Positions 41,624 through 52,441 are shown, counted from the stretch's first letter. The stretch is 64,000 nucleotides of DNA from Emiliania huxleyi CCMP1516 (GCF_000372725.1 NW_005200880.1:212550-276549), one strand, 5' to 3'. Notes: a model not told the origin generated them from the letters alone. Numbers and translations are program-made.

Positions 41624-41993
41624 TGGCGACGCGCCCGCTCTTTCGCCCTCCTTGCTTGGAGCCGGGCAAGAAATCGAAGTTCGCGAGCCATCTGCCTTGG
41701 CCTGTCTTCTTTCTTTCTTAGCCGCAAGGCCACAACGCAATAACACTTCTCTTCGCCACTACCCGTCATACAGTCCTCTGTCTATCTCGCAAAGCGCCGG
41801 GGGTTCCCCACACAACGCGTCGTCGACCTGATATCCATCCCCAACGAGGCAGCGGCTGCCCGTCTCGTGCTCCGAGGAGCGTGCAGGAGACGAGCAGCAG
41901 ATCGCGCTGCCTCCCTCGCAGCTTTTGTCGCAGACGGGATAGTGGCTGAGCTTGGTCGCCGACTCCTTGCAGTACCAAGATACTTGAAGGGAA

Positions 41994-42923
41994 TTACTCC
42001 ACGCAACCCCACTCCGGGAGCTCCATCTGCATCATGGGCAATTCGCCTCCGACATGCACCGTCTCAGGGATCAGGGAAAGATGCTGAGGCTTGCCGGGCC
42101 CAAACACCTGCTGCAGATAGCTTACAAAGTTTTGCAGCCGCTGCAAGCGATTGGACCCTGTTACGTGTTAGCATGGTTGCGCACGACCCGTCGCAGGCGC
42201 CAACTATGCACGAGACTGTGTCGAGTTCGCCGAAATAGCGAATGTTCTTGGTCGCAAAGCGGTCGAGCAGAGCGCTTTGCCACTCGCCTGCCGATGACAG
42301 CGATGAGAATAGGTGGCGCCGGAAGTGACCGATCCTTTCGCACTTGCCCAACTTCCTTGTATGTTTCCCAACCCGTGGCCGTACTCATCGTACCCGTTGC
42401 AGTTCTCTTTCGGAACAGAGAAGGATGTGCACACGTGATGCGGCCCAGTGTTCTTCTCTGGGCTGCAGCTTTGCGCTGGTCGCGTCGAGTCGAGATAGAG
42501 CACAGACGAGGGAGCACCGACGACGATTCGAAGCGGCACGCCGAGCCGGGTGACGCCATACGCGCCTTCGGCAGAGAGCACCGACCAGCGTTGTATCATT
42601 TGGCCCCCGGCAGAATATCCAGACGCAACTACGGCTCTAACCGTCGGATAGGCGTTAGTCACCCACTCGAGGACGGCATCATAAGCAGCGAACGACGGAA
42701 TGCCTCCGAGGCCTGTCCCGTTGCTCGATGAGCCCGGGTCCGAGAAGCCACCGTACGCCCACTGCTGAACCTTGCCGGCTGTGGACCAGATTGGGGCCTC
42801 CCCCTTTGAGGAGCCACCGCTCCAAGCGTGGGCAGTGCACGGCTCGTCCGGGAATACGGGGAGGGTGAAAGTAGTTTGGGGTGCGGTACCTTCTGTGAAA
42901 CGATTTTCGAGGTGTGAATACAC
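41994..42923 (-). CDS. Alpha/beta hydrolase (left arm copy), 5' exon not defined
   Basis: Contains the nucleophile elbow GYSAGGQMIQRWSVL after an amphipathic helix (AYDAVLEWVTNAYPTVRAVV), with FTLPVFPDEPCTAHAWSGGS upstream. Downstream exons give EWQSALLDRFATKNIRYFGE (acid-turn region, GELDT) and RLQNFVSYLQQVFGPGKPQH. Introns at the mirror of 61705-61760 (GT-AG, joins SWAS to EWQSALL) and about 61848-61890 (GC-AG) keep frame. The serine hydrolase fold is clear; the substrate is unknown. The sequence just upstream (42889-42925) contains TTCACACCTCGAAAATCG and TTTCACAG, like the insert family of the MUN introns, so it is probably the end of another intron. Confidence 0.6.
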
Positions 42924-43458
42924 CCCCTAGACGCGACGCCCCCCGAACCAACGGGCCAGACCCTTCCAGAGGTGCCCCAGGGACGCCCAAAACCGGCCAC
43001 AGCAGCCCCACAACCCTTAAACAGTACTCGGCACAACCACTCAAAGTTGGCCTCCCCCGGTGGTGTTTCACATTAGGGGCACCGTACGGCAGGCCGCCCT
43101 GAGCCCCCTAGGCGGACCGCCGCTCCTCTAGCGCGCAGCTACCCGATGGGCAAAGGGCCCCCACCCACCCCAGACGCCCTCACGCCCTCTCCCCAGGCCT
43201 TAGCTGCGGCGCCGAGGGCGATCCCGCGCGAGGGATCGCTGCTGCTGAGCCGCAGCGGCCGCCGGCGGCGCCGCCGCCGCCGCGGAAACCTTTGTCCTGT
43301 ACATCCTCGTGCTTTGGATTTCTGCAGGAGTGTACACAGAGTACGTGGAGGCACCCTTCGGACGTTGGCTTCGCCGCGCAACGGAATTTCGCAAACCGTA
43401 GTGCGCGGCGAAGTGATACGTGATACGGGGAAAGACAAAAGAGCGCGGCTCTACCTTT

Positions 43459-43851
43459 AACAATAAATAAATAAATAAAACGGACACCTCTACTAGGAGA
43501 TGGGTAAAAAGGAACAGGTCCCCGCCCTGCGGTCTTTGTGCAGGGTTCTTTGTGGGTGTGGTCGCTGGTCGGCGACTAGCCGGGGTCGTCCTCCCGATGG
43601 GGGACTAGCACTAGCCGTCTTCCACATGGTCCCTCGGGTCCCTGCTGCTCCTAATCTCGTCGTACATCCTCCTGCTGATCTCAGCAACATCCTGCTCCCT
43701 CCCTCGTCTCTACCTTTAACAGAACAATTGTAAATAAATAAATAAAACGGACACCTCTACTCTAGGAGATGGGTAAAAAGGAACAGGTCCCCGCCCTGCG
43801 GTCTTTGTGCAGGGTTCTTTGTGTGGGTGTGGTCGGCGACTAGCCGGGGGA
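43459..43851 (-). repeat. Two tandem copies of a dispersed repeat (left arm)
   Basis: 43459-43588 and 43716-43851 share AAATAAATAAAACGGACACC, AGGAGATGGGTAAAAAGGAA, CAGGTCCCCGCCCTGCGGTC, CAGGGTTCTTTGTG and GGCGACTAGCCGGGG. Mirror copies lie at about 60197-60332 and 60460-60589. A further copy of the core is at 52442-52515 in the spacer. The stretch 42924-44072 has no recognised gene; the frame 43200-43487 (MSVLFIYLLLKVEPRSFVFP) has no known domain. Confidence 0.8.
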
Positions 43852-44072
43852 CAACGAGAGAGCTTCAGATTTTTTCGGCTTTAGACTGACTCAGAGTAAG
43901 AGAACGAGCAACAGAGAGCCACACACAGCAAGATGATAGATAGATGTTAAGGCCGTATAGACTATAGTGAGTCAGGCAACACAGAGAAACCGGCCACTGA
44001 AACGGTACGCCGAATGGAGGGAGAGAGGTGAGAGGGTCGAGCTGTCTCGGACACTGCGCGAGTTGCGCACTC

Positions 44073-45646
44073 TCAGCGGCGGTCAGGCGCCACACTGTTT
44101 GCCCAGAGGTGGCTCGACCCGGATCGGCCGTGCGCCTCCCTCGCGCGGGCTGCTGCGGCCGCATGCGGCGACAGCTTTGGGGGCGGCACGGGAGGCGGCG
44201 CGTCGTCCTCCCGCTCGCTGCTCGTCTCTAGACGGCGGTGCAGCGCCGCCTCGTACTCTTCATACGGCGGCAGCGGCAGCGGCAGCGGCGGCTCGTCGAG
44301 CTCGTCGCGCAGCAAGCTGCACATCCACCGCCGCTCCGCCTGCCTGCACACGTCGAGGATGTCGCGCCCGCTCAGCCCGCGCGCCGCGTCGCCCAGCCGG
44401 AAGCGCTGCTCTGCGGGCAAGTGCTTTGCGTACAGCCCGAAGATCTCGCACCGGCCGGGCGCCTCGGGCGCAGCGAAGTGGATGCGCACGTCGAAGCGCG
44501 AGAGGAGGGCCGAGTCGAGGTCCGTGCGGCGGTTCGTCGCGGCGATCAGCGTCGTGTCCGCCTGCGCGTCCATCCCATCGAGCCGGTGTCAATGAGGAAG
44601 TGTCTAGAAAGTGTCTAGGAAGTAGGAAGTGTCCGCCTGCGCATCCATGCCATCAAGCCGCCGCAGCAGCACGGAGAGCATGCGGCGCGACGCCTCGTTG
44701 ATCTCGCGCGATCGCGAGCCGGCGAGCGCGTCCAGCTCATCGAGGAAGAGGATGCAGCGGCCGAGCGTCGCGCAGTCGTCGAAGAGCGCGGCGAGCTGCT
44801 GCTCCGCCTGCGGGAAGGTTCGCAGAAGATTCAGGCAAGGTTCCACACTGCTCGCCAACGCGCCCGGAGCCTCTGCTCCACCTTGCCGTACCACTTGCTC
44901 ATCAGCGCCTCGAGCGGCGCGTACACGAGCGGAAGCCCCGCCTCTGCAGCCGCGATTTTCGCCGCCGTCGTCTTGCCGGTGCCGGGCGGGCCGTAAAAGA
45001 GCAGTGCCGCGGCGCGGTCCGAGCCGAACGCGCGCGTGCCCTCGCGTACCGCCGCGAAGGCCTTTGGGTGCTTGAGGGGCAGCAGCAGCGCCTCCTCCAC
45101 CTGCATACGCGTCTCCTCTGCGCCCGCCAGCGCCTCCCACGACGTGTCAGCGCGCCGCGCCGCGCCGCGCGGAGGCGGCATCACCAGTCGGGCGCCCATG
45201 GTGCCCAGGCGCTCCCTGGCCTCCTTGGGCGTGCTCGGCTTTGGCGGGGATGCGTCCTCGACTGGCGTGCTCTGCGGCGGCGCGGCAGGACCGCCCTGTC
45301 CTTGGCCGGCCGGCCCCATTGGACCGCCAAAGCCTGGAGCGCCCGGGATGGGTCCTTGGCCGGCGGGCCCCATAGGACCCCCAAAGCCGGGCGACCCGGC
45401 AGGTCCCACAGGACCGCCGAAGCCTGGCGTGCCGGGTGGTGGAAGCGGGATCGGCGGCCCGCCACCAAACTGCGCGGCCCGCTCCGCACGGGCAGCGGCT
45501 CGGGCAGCGGCGGAGAACTTGGCGTCCTTGGCGCCCGACATGTGCGCGCTGCCGCGTGGGGCCACGTCCGGCTGGACTGGCTGAAATTGTACCGCCAACG
45601 CAGCAGGAACCAGCGCCAGGAGGCAGATCACAGACCGGCCAGTCAT
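44073..45646 (-). CDS. AAA ATPase with signal peptide and Gly/Pro-rich N-terminus (left arm copy)
   Basis: Exons 45646-44882, 44807-44637, 44561-44073; 474 aa. MTGRSVICLLALVPAALAVQ is a signal peptide, so the enzyme may enter the secretory route or a plastid via the ER. A collagen-like stretch (GFGGPMGPAGQG repeats) precedes the AAA module: SWEALAGAEETRMQVEEALL, Walker A GPPGTGKTT, pore-loop region MSKWYGK, Walker B ILFLDELDAL, sensor AATNRRTD and arginine finger LLSRFD. It resembles the katanin/spastin/ATAD1 branch. Both introns (74 and 75 nt) show a direct repeat across the splice sites. The cellular role is not known. Confidence 0.78.
44562..44636 (-). other. Direct-repeat intron of AAA gene (left arm)
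   Basis: GC-AG, 75 nt, mirror of 59412-59486. A 32-bp sequence (CGGCTTGATGGCATGGATGC then GCAGGCGGACAC; C for T in the second copy) spans both splice sites as GCGCAG|GCGGACAC. The insert contains TAGACACTT twice. Without splicing the frame stops at SYFLDTF. Confidence 0.85.
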
Positions 45647-46673
45647 CGCGGCTTGTAGAAGGGAGCTCGCTGCGAGCAAGAAAACGCAGGCGACGGATTC
45701 CAGTGCAGCTCGAAATAGGACCGCCGCAAGGCGTGGCGTGGAGCGGTTGAGCATCCCTCCGGGGGGCCCTCTGCGCCGGGGAGGCGTTGTTGGAGGCTAG
45801 GACGCAAGCGTCCGTCGCCCTTTCAAACTCACTCGGGGCCCACCCACTCCGCTGCGCTCCGACCCGGTTTCAACTTACGTTATCTCGTTTTGTCGTTTTT
45901 ATCGTTCTGGCACCAGCTGACAAACACAAAACAACTCTAACACTCACACGTCATTTGGGGCCTGGAGCATTGTTTGGTATTGCTAAAAATCTCTCTCCAG
46001 CTGTCCGCGTCGCGCACTCGTCCCAACCGGGGGCCGCAGACTCGTTCCGCGCGCCAACGGCTGGTGACGCTGTGTTGCCCTTGAGCTAGTCCTCCCCCGG
46101 TCGCCTAGCCTCTGCGCTGTCTGGCGAACGCCTGTATGCCATGCGCGCGGACCACGCTTGCGTGGTACGTGGCTGGCAGGCGGACCCGTGTGCGGGGTCC
46201 CGCGCACGGGGAAGCTTCACGGGTTCGAGTCGTCAAACATTAAGCAGCGGAGGTGTGCCGAGGGGGACCGGGAGGCGGTAAGTCGTCGTCGCCCGGCGCT
46301 GCTTGCAGCACCGTGGCGATGGCGCTGAGAGGTTCCTCTTTTCCGCGCCCCCCCCCCGCAAGGCGCGCGATACACACGCAGCTGAAGGCTTATACCCGGA
46401 CAAAAGCACGTTGCCAAACGCACTTTTCTCTTTTGCCAGAGTCTCGCGAATCAAAGGGCCTCCGCTCAGGTGTGAACATATCGCTGCGGTCATAAGCGGT
46501 GCATGCAGGCTCATCGCTCGCTAGAATCGACCATCACCCCCGGGCGTTGGGCTCGGGTCCGATGCCAGAATGGTAATAAACGGAAAACGCGAGGACCGAG
46601 GTGAACAAGCTCGGAGCACTTGGAGCTCGGAATACGGAAAAGCAAGCTGAAAATGGAGCTCGGCTAGGGTTGG

Positions 46674-47771
46674 TTGCGCAGCTATGAACAGGAGCGACTT
46701 CGCGATGTGGAAGATCATCTCTGGTTCTCGAGTGCCAAGGAGCACCACTTCTTTGACGTCCCAGAGCGCTGGAGGCGCGGGCTGAGGTACTATGCGACGT
46801 CGTTTCCACGCTGCTCGGAGGCGCAGCTGACGCTGGACGCCACGCCCAACTACCTGTCCTCTGCAGGCGCGGCCGCAAGGCTTGCACAGGCCTATGGTCC
46901 CGCACGGCTGGCGAGAACGAGCTTTGTGGTCGTGCTTTGCGAGCCAATCCGGCGAGCCCAAAGCGCGCTGTACCATTTCCGTGGCGTCATGCTGGGCGCG
47001 TTTATTTTCCCGCTGGTACCCGCAGAGCAGCAGACGCCCATGACGAGGCACATCGGGTGGCCGTGGCGCTCCTTTCGTGACCGTGTGCATCGCGACGTCC
47101 GTGCAAGGACGTTCAGCGGCGCCCTGTACGCAATGGGACGCTATGGCGCGCAGCTCGACGCGTGGCTGGAAGCCACTGGGCGCCTGAGCGTAGTGCCCCT
47201 ACCGCTCTACTCGAGGCACGAGCTCGCGACTCTCCGCGAGATTGAGTGCCGCGTGATGCACCGGAGCGCTCATGGCACTGATCCGCCGGCCGACGCGTGC
47301 GACGCATCCCGCGTGCACGAGCCACCCCCCGGCGCTCGGATCAACTCCAACTCCCACCCGCCTCTCTGGGCGGACATCGATCGCGCGGACGCAGCGACTC
47401 TCGCGACGAGCTTTGAGTGCTCTAACCAGCACGTCCACGTGCTTCTCGAGACACACCCAAACGTCAGCGTGCTCCCCGCCGGATTTGGCAAGCAGGAGTG
47501 GGTTCACTTCCTCGAGCCGGCGTACCTCCCACCTCCGGAGGCTCGCAGTCGTGCGCCGCCGTGGCTCGCGTACGGCGCCATCCCACTGATGCAGGACGTC
47601 TTGACGCACCTGTGGCGGCCCTCAGCGCCCACCCCGCGGGTGGGCCGTGAGAATTGGGTGCTCGCGCTGCTGCTCTTCGCGCTGCTGCTGGCTGGGCTCA
47701 CCACGGCGTGCGGCTGCACCGTGCACGTGCTGCGATTCCGAGTGCCATCCCGGAGCGCAGTGCTAGTGTGA
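46674..47771 (+). CDS. Sulfotransferase-like protein, 5' end missing or on another exon
   Basis: The open frame reads SYEQERLRDVEDHLWFSSAK, EHHFFDVPERWRRGLRYY, LTLDATPNYLSSAGAAARL and SFVVVLCEPIRRAQSALYHF. These are the KExHFF, D-A-T-P-x-Y and R-x6-SxYHF (3'-phosphate of PAPS) blocks of carbohydrate sulfotransferases. A C-terminal hydrophobic helix (VLALLLFALLLAGLTTACGC) is unusual for the family, which is normally type II. The 5'-phosphosulfate loop is not in this frame; an AG at 46680 (TTGCGCAG) could be an acceptor for a missing exon. The first ten codons lie inside the left inverted-repeat arm; the right arm keeps SYEQERLRDV and then diverges. Confidence 0.65.
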   Translation: MRSYEQERLRDVEDHLWFSSAKEHHFFDVPERWRRGLRYYATSFPRCSEAQLTLDATPNYLSSAGAAARLAQAYGPARLARTSFVVVLCEPIRRAQSALYHFRGVMLGAFIFPLVPAEQQTPMTRHIGWPWRSFRDRVHRDVRARTFSGALYAMGRYGAQLDAWLEATGRLSVVPLPLYSRHELATLREIECRVMHRSAHGTDPPADACDASRVHEPPPGARINSNSHPPLWADIDRADAATLATSFECSNQHVHVLLETHPNVSVLPAGFGKQEWVHFLEPAYLPPPEARSRAPPWLAYGAIPLMQDVLTHLWRPSAPTPRVGRENWVLALLLFALLLAGLTTACGCTVHVLRFRVPSRSAVLV

Positions 47772-47945
47772 CGCAGAGCGCAACGCGGTGACCGGTGTCG
47801 CCGGTGTGCACTCTCTTGCTTCGGAAGCGAAGGGCGGTGCATTGGCACGGTGTGGGGGCGGCGGCCGCAAGCACCGGTCCACCGGTATCTGTCAAATCAT
47901 TGTGGGGAACTGTGTGGGCAGCCCTGGTGTGGACGGTTCTTTTGC

Positions 47946-48028
47946 GGTATCTTGATGTATCTCTCCATATCTGACCGTATCCCACCATATCCTGCCATAT
48001 CCTGCCGTATCCCGCCATATCCTGCCCG
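47946..48028 (+). repeat. 10-bp tandem repeat, about 8 units
   Basis: Units of the form CCATATCCTG / CCGTATCCCG recur every 10 bp. It lies in 47772-48318, where no gene was found. One helical turn per unit, so all units face the same side of the DNA. Confidence 0.85.
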
Positions 48029-48318
48029 CCTCACGCCGAGCAGCCCGGCCTCTCCGCGCTCTCTCCGGCCGCAGTGCGCAGAGCGCGCGACGGCAAAAAA
48101 GAAACTTACACGTGGCGTGTGCTCGAAAATCAGCAGTGCTCCTCCGGGAATGTACGTAAGAGCTAAATACACTGAGAGAGAGAGAGAGATTCGTTCACCG
48201 GCTTCTCCGACTGCGCTGAGTGGTAGGGCCCCCAAGGGCCTAGAAATACTGGAGAAAGTCGGGGGACGTAGAGTGGTCCGTGGCGCGTCCATGCACCCGC
48301 TAACACTTGTCGCCCGGG

Positions 48319-48440
48319 GTGCTGCCCGCGAGACGCGCCGTAGATGGCCGCCTTGAGTTGCGACGTGTACTCGTCTCGGTTCAGCACGCCTGCGCCGCTG
48401 AGGTCGAGAGCAGGAAGTGGAGGTGCAGGCGCGGCACGCG
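48319..48440 (-). pseudogene. EF-hand-like fragment
   Basis: On the minus strand PALDLSGAGVLNRDEYTSQL KAAI-like helix follows; the 12-residue loop D-L-S-G-A-G-V-L-N-R-D-E has the Asp1, Ser3, Gly6, Leu8 and Glu12 of a calcium loop. Only one loop is seen, with stops on both sides. It may be an exon of a larger gene or a relic. The rest of 48441-48957 shows no gene apart from a GT tract at 48850-48868. Confidence 0.3.
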
Positions 48441-48957
48441 GCTCGCGCTACTTGCTGTGCACAGTCACGTGCGACTGCTCCACCGCGTGGAAGCTCAGCA
48501 GGAACGCGTCGAGCGTGCCTTCTTAGTTCTTACGTCACGTCACTGACACTTTCGTCGCGTGTCGTGGGTGTCAGAGCGGGTGAACATTCTGAAAAACACG
48601 GCGGGTCCGGGGCCCGCGGGTCCGTAGGACCGTACGCCGTTCGGTTCAGATCACGTGTCAGCACCACTTCGTGGTCACGCAGTCGCACGCACGATTGGGC
48701 CAGCTGAGGTTCATACCGTTTTTATGGCGGGTGCTAATAAAATCAAGAATAAAAAATAAACTTGGGCTTCGCTAGAGGTGCGGCCTACGCGTGTCCTCGC
48801 CCTTGCGGTCTTGAGAGGGAAGGGGAAGGGGCTGTGTGTCTGTGCATGCATGTGTGTGTGTGTGTGTGCATGAGGGGGCGAGGACAATCGACCCATTCTT
48901 CATTGCAAGCGAACTTTCCCACAAATTTCTGCTGCATCCCTTAAGCCTCGACCCGGC

Positions 48958-49001
48958 ACGCTTGTCGATCCCAGGCTTGTCGATCCACGCTTGTCGATCC
49001 C
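48958..49001 (+). repeat. Triplicated CTTGTCGATCC just before the antenna-gene start codon
   Basis: GCTTGTCGATCC occurs three times within 44 bp ending 1 bp before the ATG at 49003. It is probably in the 5' leader; whether it regulates the gene is unknown. Confidence 0.75.
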
Positions 49002-49002
49002 C

Positions 49003-49920
49003 ATGGTCGCTTCGAGCCTGCTTCGCCACTCCGCCCTCGCCGCGCGGGCGGCGCCAGCGACCATGCAGCAGGCGGGCAAGCTCGAGGCTCCCATCCCGTG
49101 GCTGCCGCGACCGGACTACCTCGACGGCACCCTCGCGGCCGATGCCGGCTTTGATCCGCTCAAATTTGCGGAGAAGTACCGCGAGGGCATCAAGATCAAC
49201 GTCTGGCTCAACCCCGAGACCGGGCTCCCCTTCTCCACCGCCACCTCCGCGTGCAAGCCCAACACCATCACGCTCGGCCCGAGCACGAGCAGCACAAAGC
49301 GGAGCTTGGCGTGGATGCGGGAGGCGGAGATCAAGCACGCGCGGCTGGCGATGCTGGCGGCGGCGGGCTGGCCGCTGGCGGAGCTGTGGCACGGAGCCTT
49401 CTCCAACCTGCTCGGCATGCCTTTTGCGCTCGAGGTGACGCAGGGCCGCTCGCTCTCGGTGTTGAACGGAGGCCTGGGCGAGGTCTGGCCGTTCCTGCTC
49501 CTGGTGGCGATCGGCACCTCCGCGATCGAGTGCAGAACGCTCGACCAGGTGCACGGCCTGACCGCGACCGGCAAGACGATGCGCTCGGACGGCCAGGTGG
49601 TGATGAAGTCGTACGTGCCTGGCGACTGCGGCTTTGACCCTCTCGGGCTGTACAACTGGTTCGGCGCGAACATGGGCGTGATGGACAAGATGTACGCGGA
49701 CAACGACCCCGGGTACGCGCTCCGGCTCGCCGAGTACCACCGCAAGGAGATGGAGACGGCCGAGCTCAAGAACGGGAGACTCGCCATGCTCGCGATCACG
49801 GGCTACGCCTTCCAGGAGGCGCTCTACGGCACGCCCGTGGTGGACCAGACGCCGCTCTTCTTCACCTTCTTCGGGGACGTGCTGGCTCCGGGCGCGCTGC
49901 AGAGCCTCGGTCTCTTTTGA
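49003..49920 (+). CDS. Light-harvesting chlorophyll-binding antenna protein (FCP/LHC family)
   Basis: The ATG at 49003 opens a short leader (MVASSLLRHSALAARAAPAT) of the type seen before mature antenna proteins. The two pseudo-symmetric chlorophyll-binding helices are clear: REAEIKHARLAMLAAAGWPL and ETAELKNGRLAMLAITGYAF, each with the E-x-x-(H/N)-x-R ligands. A third helix (WPFLLLVAIGTSAIECRTL) lies between them. The CGFDPLGLY and AGFDPLKFAEKY lead-ins are also typical. Product 305 aa, longer than the usual 200-220 for fucoxanthin-chlorophyll proteins because of the segment before helix 1. It binds chlorophylls and carotenoids in the thylakoid membrane. Intronless. Confidence 0.88.
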   Translation: MVASSLLRHSALAARAAPATMQQAGKLEAPIPWLPRPDYLDGTLAADAGFDPLKFAEKYREGIKINVWLNPETGLPFSTATSACKPNTITLGPSTSSTKRSLAWMREAEIKHARLAMLAAAGWPLAELWHGAFSNLLGMPFALEVTQGRSLSVLNGGLGEVWPFLLLVAIGTSAIECRTLDQVHGLTATGKTMRSDGQVVMKSYVPGDCGFDPLGLYNWFGANMGVMDKMYADNDPGYALRLAEYHRKEMETAELKNGRLAMLAITGYAFQEALYGTPVVDQTPLFFTFFGDVLAPGALQSLGLF

Positions 49921-50744
49921 GTCGGCGTGTAACGAGCACGTGCTGAGCTGTGCACTGAGACCCGTGTGACTGTCCTCACACGCTCCCTGCCGTCTCCCGC
50001 CTCGCGGCAGCCGCGCCGCCGGTCGCGACTGACTACCGCACGGGTGATTACGTGTATACACGTATATGCGCGTACAGTAGATTACACGTATATGCGCGTC
50101 CACTCGGCGGGGTCGCAGCTGATTCTGGAAGGCACCGAGAGGTACCAAATGGCGCAAATGACCAAAATCAAGATTGTGTAACGGCCGCCGCCTCGCAGGT
50201 GCGTCGGCGGCTGGAAGCGGGTCGCGTCCAGCGCTGTCGAGGCCGCCGCCTCGGCATGGGCGGGCGACGTGCACGGCGACGGCGCTGGGCAGTCGTCAAA
50301 GCGTCGTGAGCTCGATCTGCGCCCTGCCTCCTCCCCGGTTCGTGGAGTAGAGGCAAACCCCGCATCCCTCGGCCCCGTGTGAATAAGAATTAAAAAAATC
50401 TTCTCCCTCGCACAGTGAATGTTTGTTAGGTATATTGTTGGCAGTGAATAAGAAATCTCATCGCGGTTCCAATAAATCTTCATCATCACTTGGAGCACTT
50501 GGAGTGCAGTCGGCAACCGCACACCCAGCCATCAGTGAAATTATCAAAAAAAGCAATAATGGGCATGAAGGAGACGTGGTCGACCTTTGGGGGGAGCTCC
50601 TCTACTTAGCTGATGTTGGCCGCCTCACCCCCGCCGTGTGGGACAAAGTAAGAATGAGTCCTGCTATCCGCCTGCAAGCCCAAGATTGTTCGCACCTATG
50701 GGAGCATCAGGTGTTAGCAGCGGGCCGAGAGTGTGGACTATTGT
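49921..50744. other. Intergenic region, no gene recognised
   Basis: Contains a near-direct repeat ACACGTATATGCGCGT (50055-50070 and 50087-50102) and, at 50489-50509, CACTTGGAGCACTTGGAGT, a motif also present upstream of the amine oxidase gene. No protein domain in any frame. Confidence 0.55.
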
Positions 50745-52370
50745 CTAGACAATGCGGAGTACCATGGAACCGTCTCCATCCTCATCGTCGTCTTGCAATG
50801 GAATGTCGGCCTCCGGCAGATAGCCGCTCGTTCTGCGGCTGATTCTTTCCAGTGCAGGAGCAGCGGTGTCGTCCTTGGGCACTACCTGCTTGACTGGGAG
50901 GCAGTTATCCACTGTTTTCTTTAGCCACATGCGGAAGGGGTAATCCACATATTGGTTGAGGAGCCCCGAGATGACGTATATCAGTGGAAATGCAGCGAGC
51001 AGCATGCCCTGAGTAGAGAGACCACCCCCCTTTAGCGGCTGCTCCGTTCCAATTCCTTGGGCCCATGCGTCCTCAAAGTCAATTAGCAAATTCATGACCA
51101 AGTAATGACACATATACACTTGGAAACCGAGGTCCCCTAAGTTGGTCAATACGGGGTGCCGACAAAGTTTTGCAAAGACGCCACCTGTTCCACACGAAGA
51201 GGCAAATAGGAAGGTTCCATAGAGCGGACCCATTAGGGTGAGCCACAACGGTTCGTAAGCGACCACCCTGCCATACCCAGTTGGCTTCCACCCGTCTCTG
51301 CCAAACCAAAAGAAGTTGAGCACGAAGAACGCAGCGGCGGTAAAATCAGCTACGGCCCCCCAAAAGTAGCGCCCGATACGACCCCAGCGGGTCTCATGCT
51401 GCCAGGCCTCTCCGCATCGGCAAGCACATAGCATCTCAGCCACCACCATGCCAAAGAAGAAATCTGGAGCGCGCGCCTATTTGCAACACAGATGCGTGTG
51501 CTTCTCGCCATGTGTGGGGAAGGTGCTTAGCATATATTTCAACGCCAGGGGAAATCTGTAAAGAATATACCAGTTGGACCACCGCTGGTCCTCCCCCGCG
51601 TTGCATTTGTCTACGTCCCCAACGATGAGACACCCAGTCTGCTTGCCAAGATCAACCATCGCCATCGACACAATCGGCCCATGCATGAGGCAGAGTGAAG
51701 CTGCAAGTGCACCGAGCATGCGGAGTGTGATGCCGTCGGCAGCGGAGCGTGTGTGTCGCAGTAGTGAGTGTGTAAGAGGGAACAGCCACCAGGAGAACGA
51801 CATGCACGATAAGGTCCACCCCGGCCCGTTGGGGAACCAGTCAGAACCTGGTGCGAAGGCTTGCACCAAGAAAAGCGACGTGATGGCACCTCCGGCGAGA
51901 AACTCGTCATGGCGCTCCCACCTCGCGACGCTGTAGTAGAGGGCATTCAGCACGTAAAAGAGGTAATACGAGGCCACGATTGCCCCAAATCGCAGGCAGT
52001 AGAAGCGCAGGATGCTCGCGCGGTCAGTGTACAGCTTCTCGCGATACGCATACATTGTGATGAACCCCGAAAGGATGATAAAACCCTGAACAGGGACATA
52101 TCCACGGCCAAGTAGAACCTATATGCAGAGCTCAGGGCCTGGTCACGTTTACGGGAGGCGCAGGACTCGCGGCGACCAGGGGAGTTTGGCCCCAAATGGA
52201 TCGCGAGACGGCCGCGGCCACTGCGTGAGATGGCCGCAGGTGATCCAAAACGTAAGTACGCAGCGAATGCCACTCACATGCTCGAGCAGCTTGCGCCGCA
52301 CAGGGATCTTTTGGGTCTGCATGCGACTGTGTAATAGTGCCGCGCTAGTGTGCAAAGCCAATGATGCCAA
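50745..52370 (-). CDS. Membrane O-acyltransferase (acyltransferase 3 family), multi-exon
   Basis: N-terminal exon (up to 52370) has KLLEHVSGIRCVLTFWITCG HL-type start typical of the family. The next exon reads VLLGRGYVPVQGFIILSGFI and TMYAYREKLYTDRASILRFY. It continues with NGPGWTLSCMSFSWWLFPLT and many hydrophobic helices. The GC-AG intron 51477-51546 joins YRFPL to ARAPDFFFGMVVAE in frame, a conserved join in this family; without it the frame stops at HLCCK. The end is TLMGPLYGTFLFAS ... VYMCHYLVMNLLIDFED ... QYVDYPFRMWLKKTVDN. The family moves acyl groups across membranes onto sugars or lipids. The first intron's exact edges (between about 52150 and 52118) are unresolved. Confidence 0.72.
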
Positions 52371-52441
52371 TAACCAATTCGCCGCGCTACAACGTAAACG
52401 TGGGGTTCAGTCAGACGGGGCCACCCCCGGTCGGTAGGTTG

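Larger units (their letters stand above)
40037..46709 (+). repeat. Left arm of large inverted repeat
   Basis: Positions i and 104048-i are complementary from 40784 to 46709, with small offsets elsewhere (11 nt by 40037; 2 nt between about 45700 and 46200). Mirrored genes have nearly the same predicted proteins. The arm's outer limit is unknown because the partner runs off the window at 64000. The inner limit is sharp at 46709/57339. Arms differ by scattered substitutions, two 2-bp indels and a more divergent patch around 40450-40640. Confidence 0.96.

Noticed and set aside
46141..46260. GGTTCGAGTC resembling a tRNA T-loop in both arms
   Set aside because: No pairing T-stem, anticodon arm or acceptor stem could be folded around it. 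No other tRNA or rRNA was convincing in the window.
47946..48028. Regular 10-bp repeat considered as a CRISPR-like array
   Set aside because: Units are contiguous without spacers, and the locus is nuclear eukaryotic DNA.
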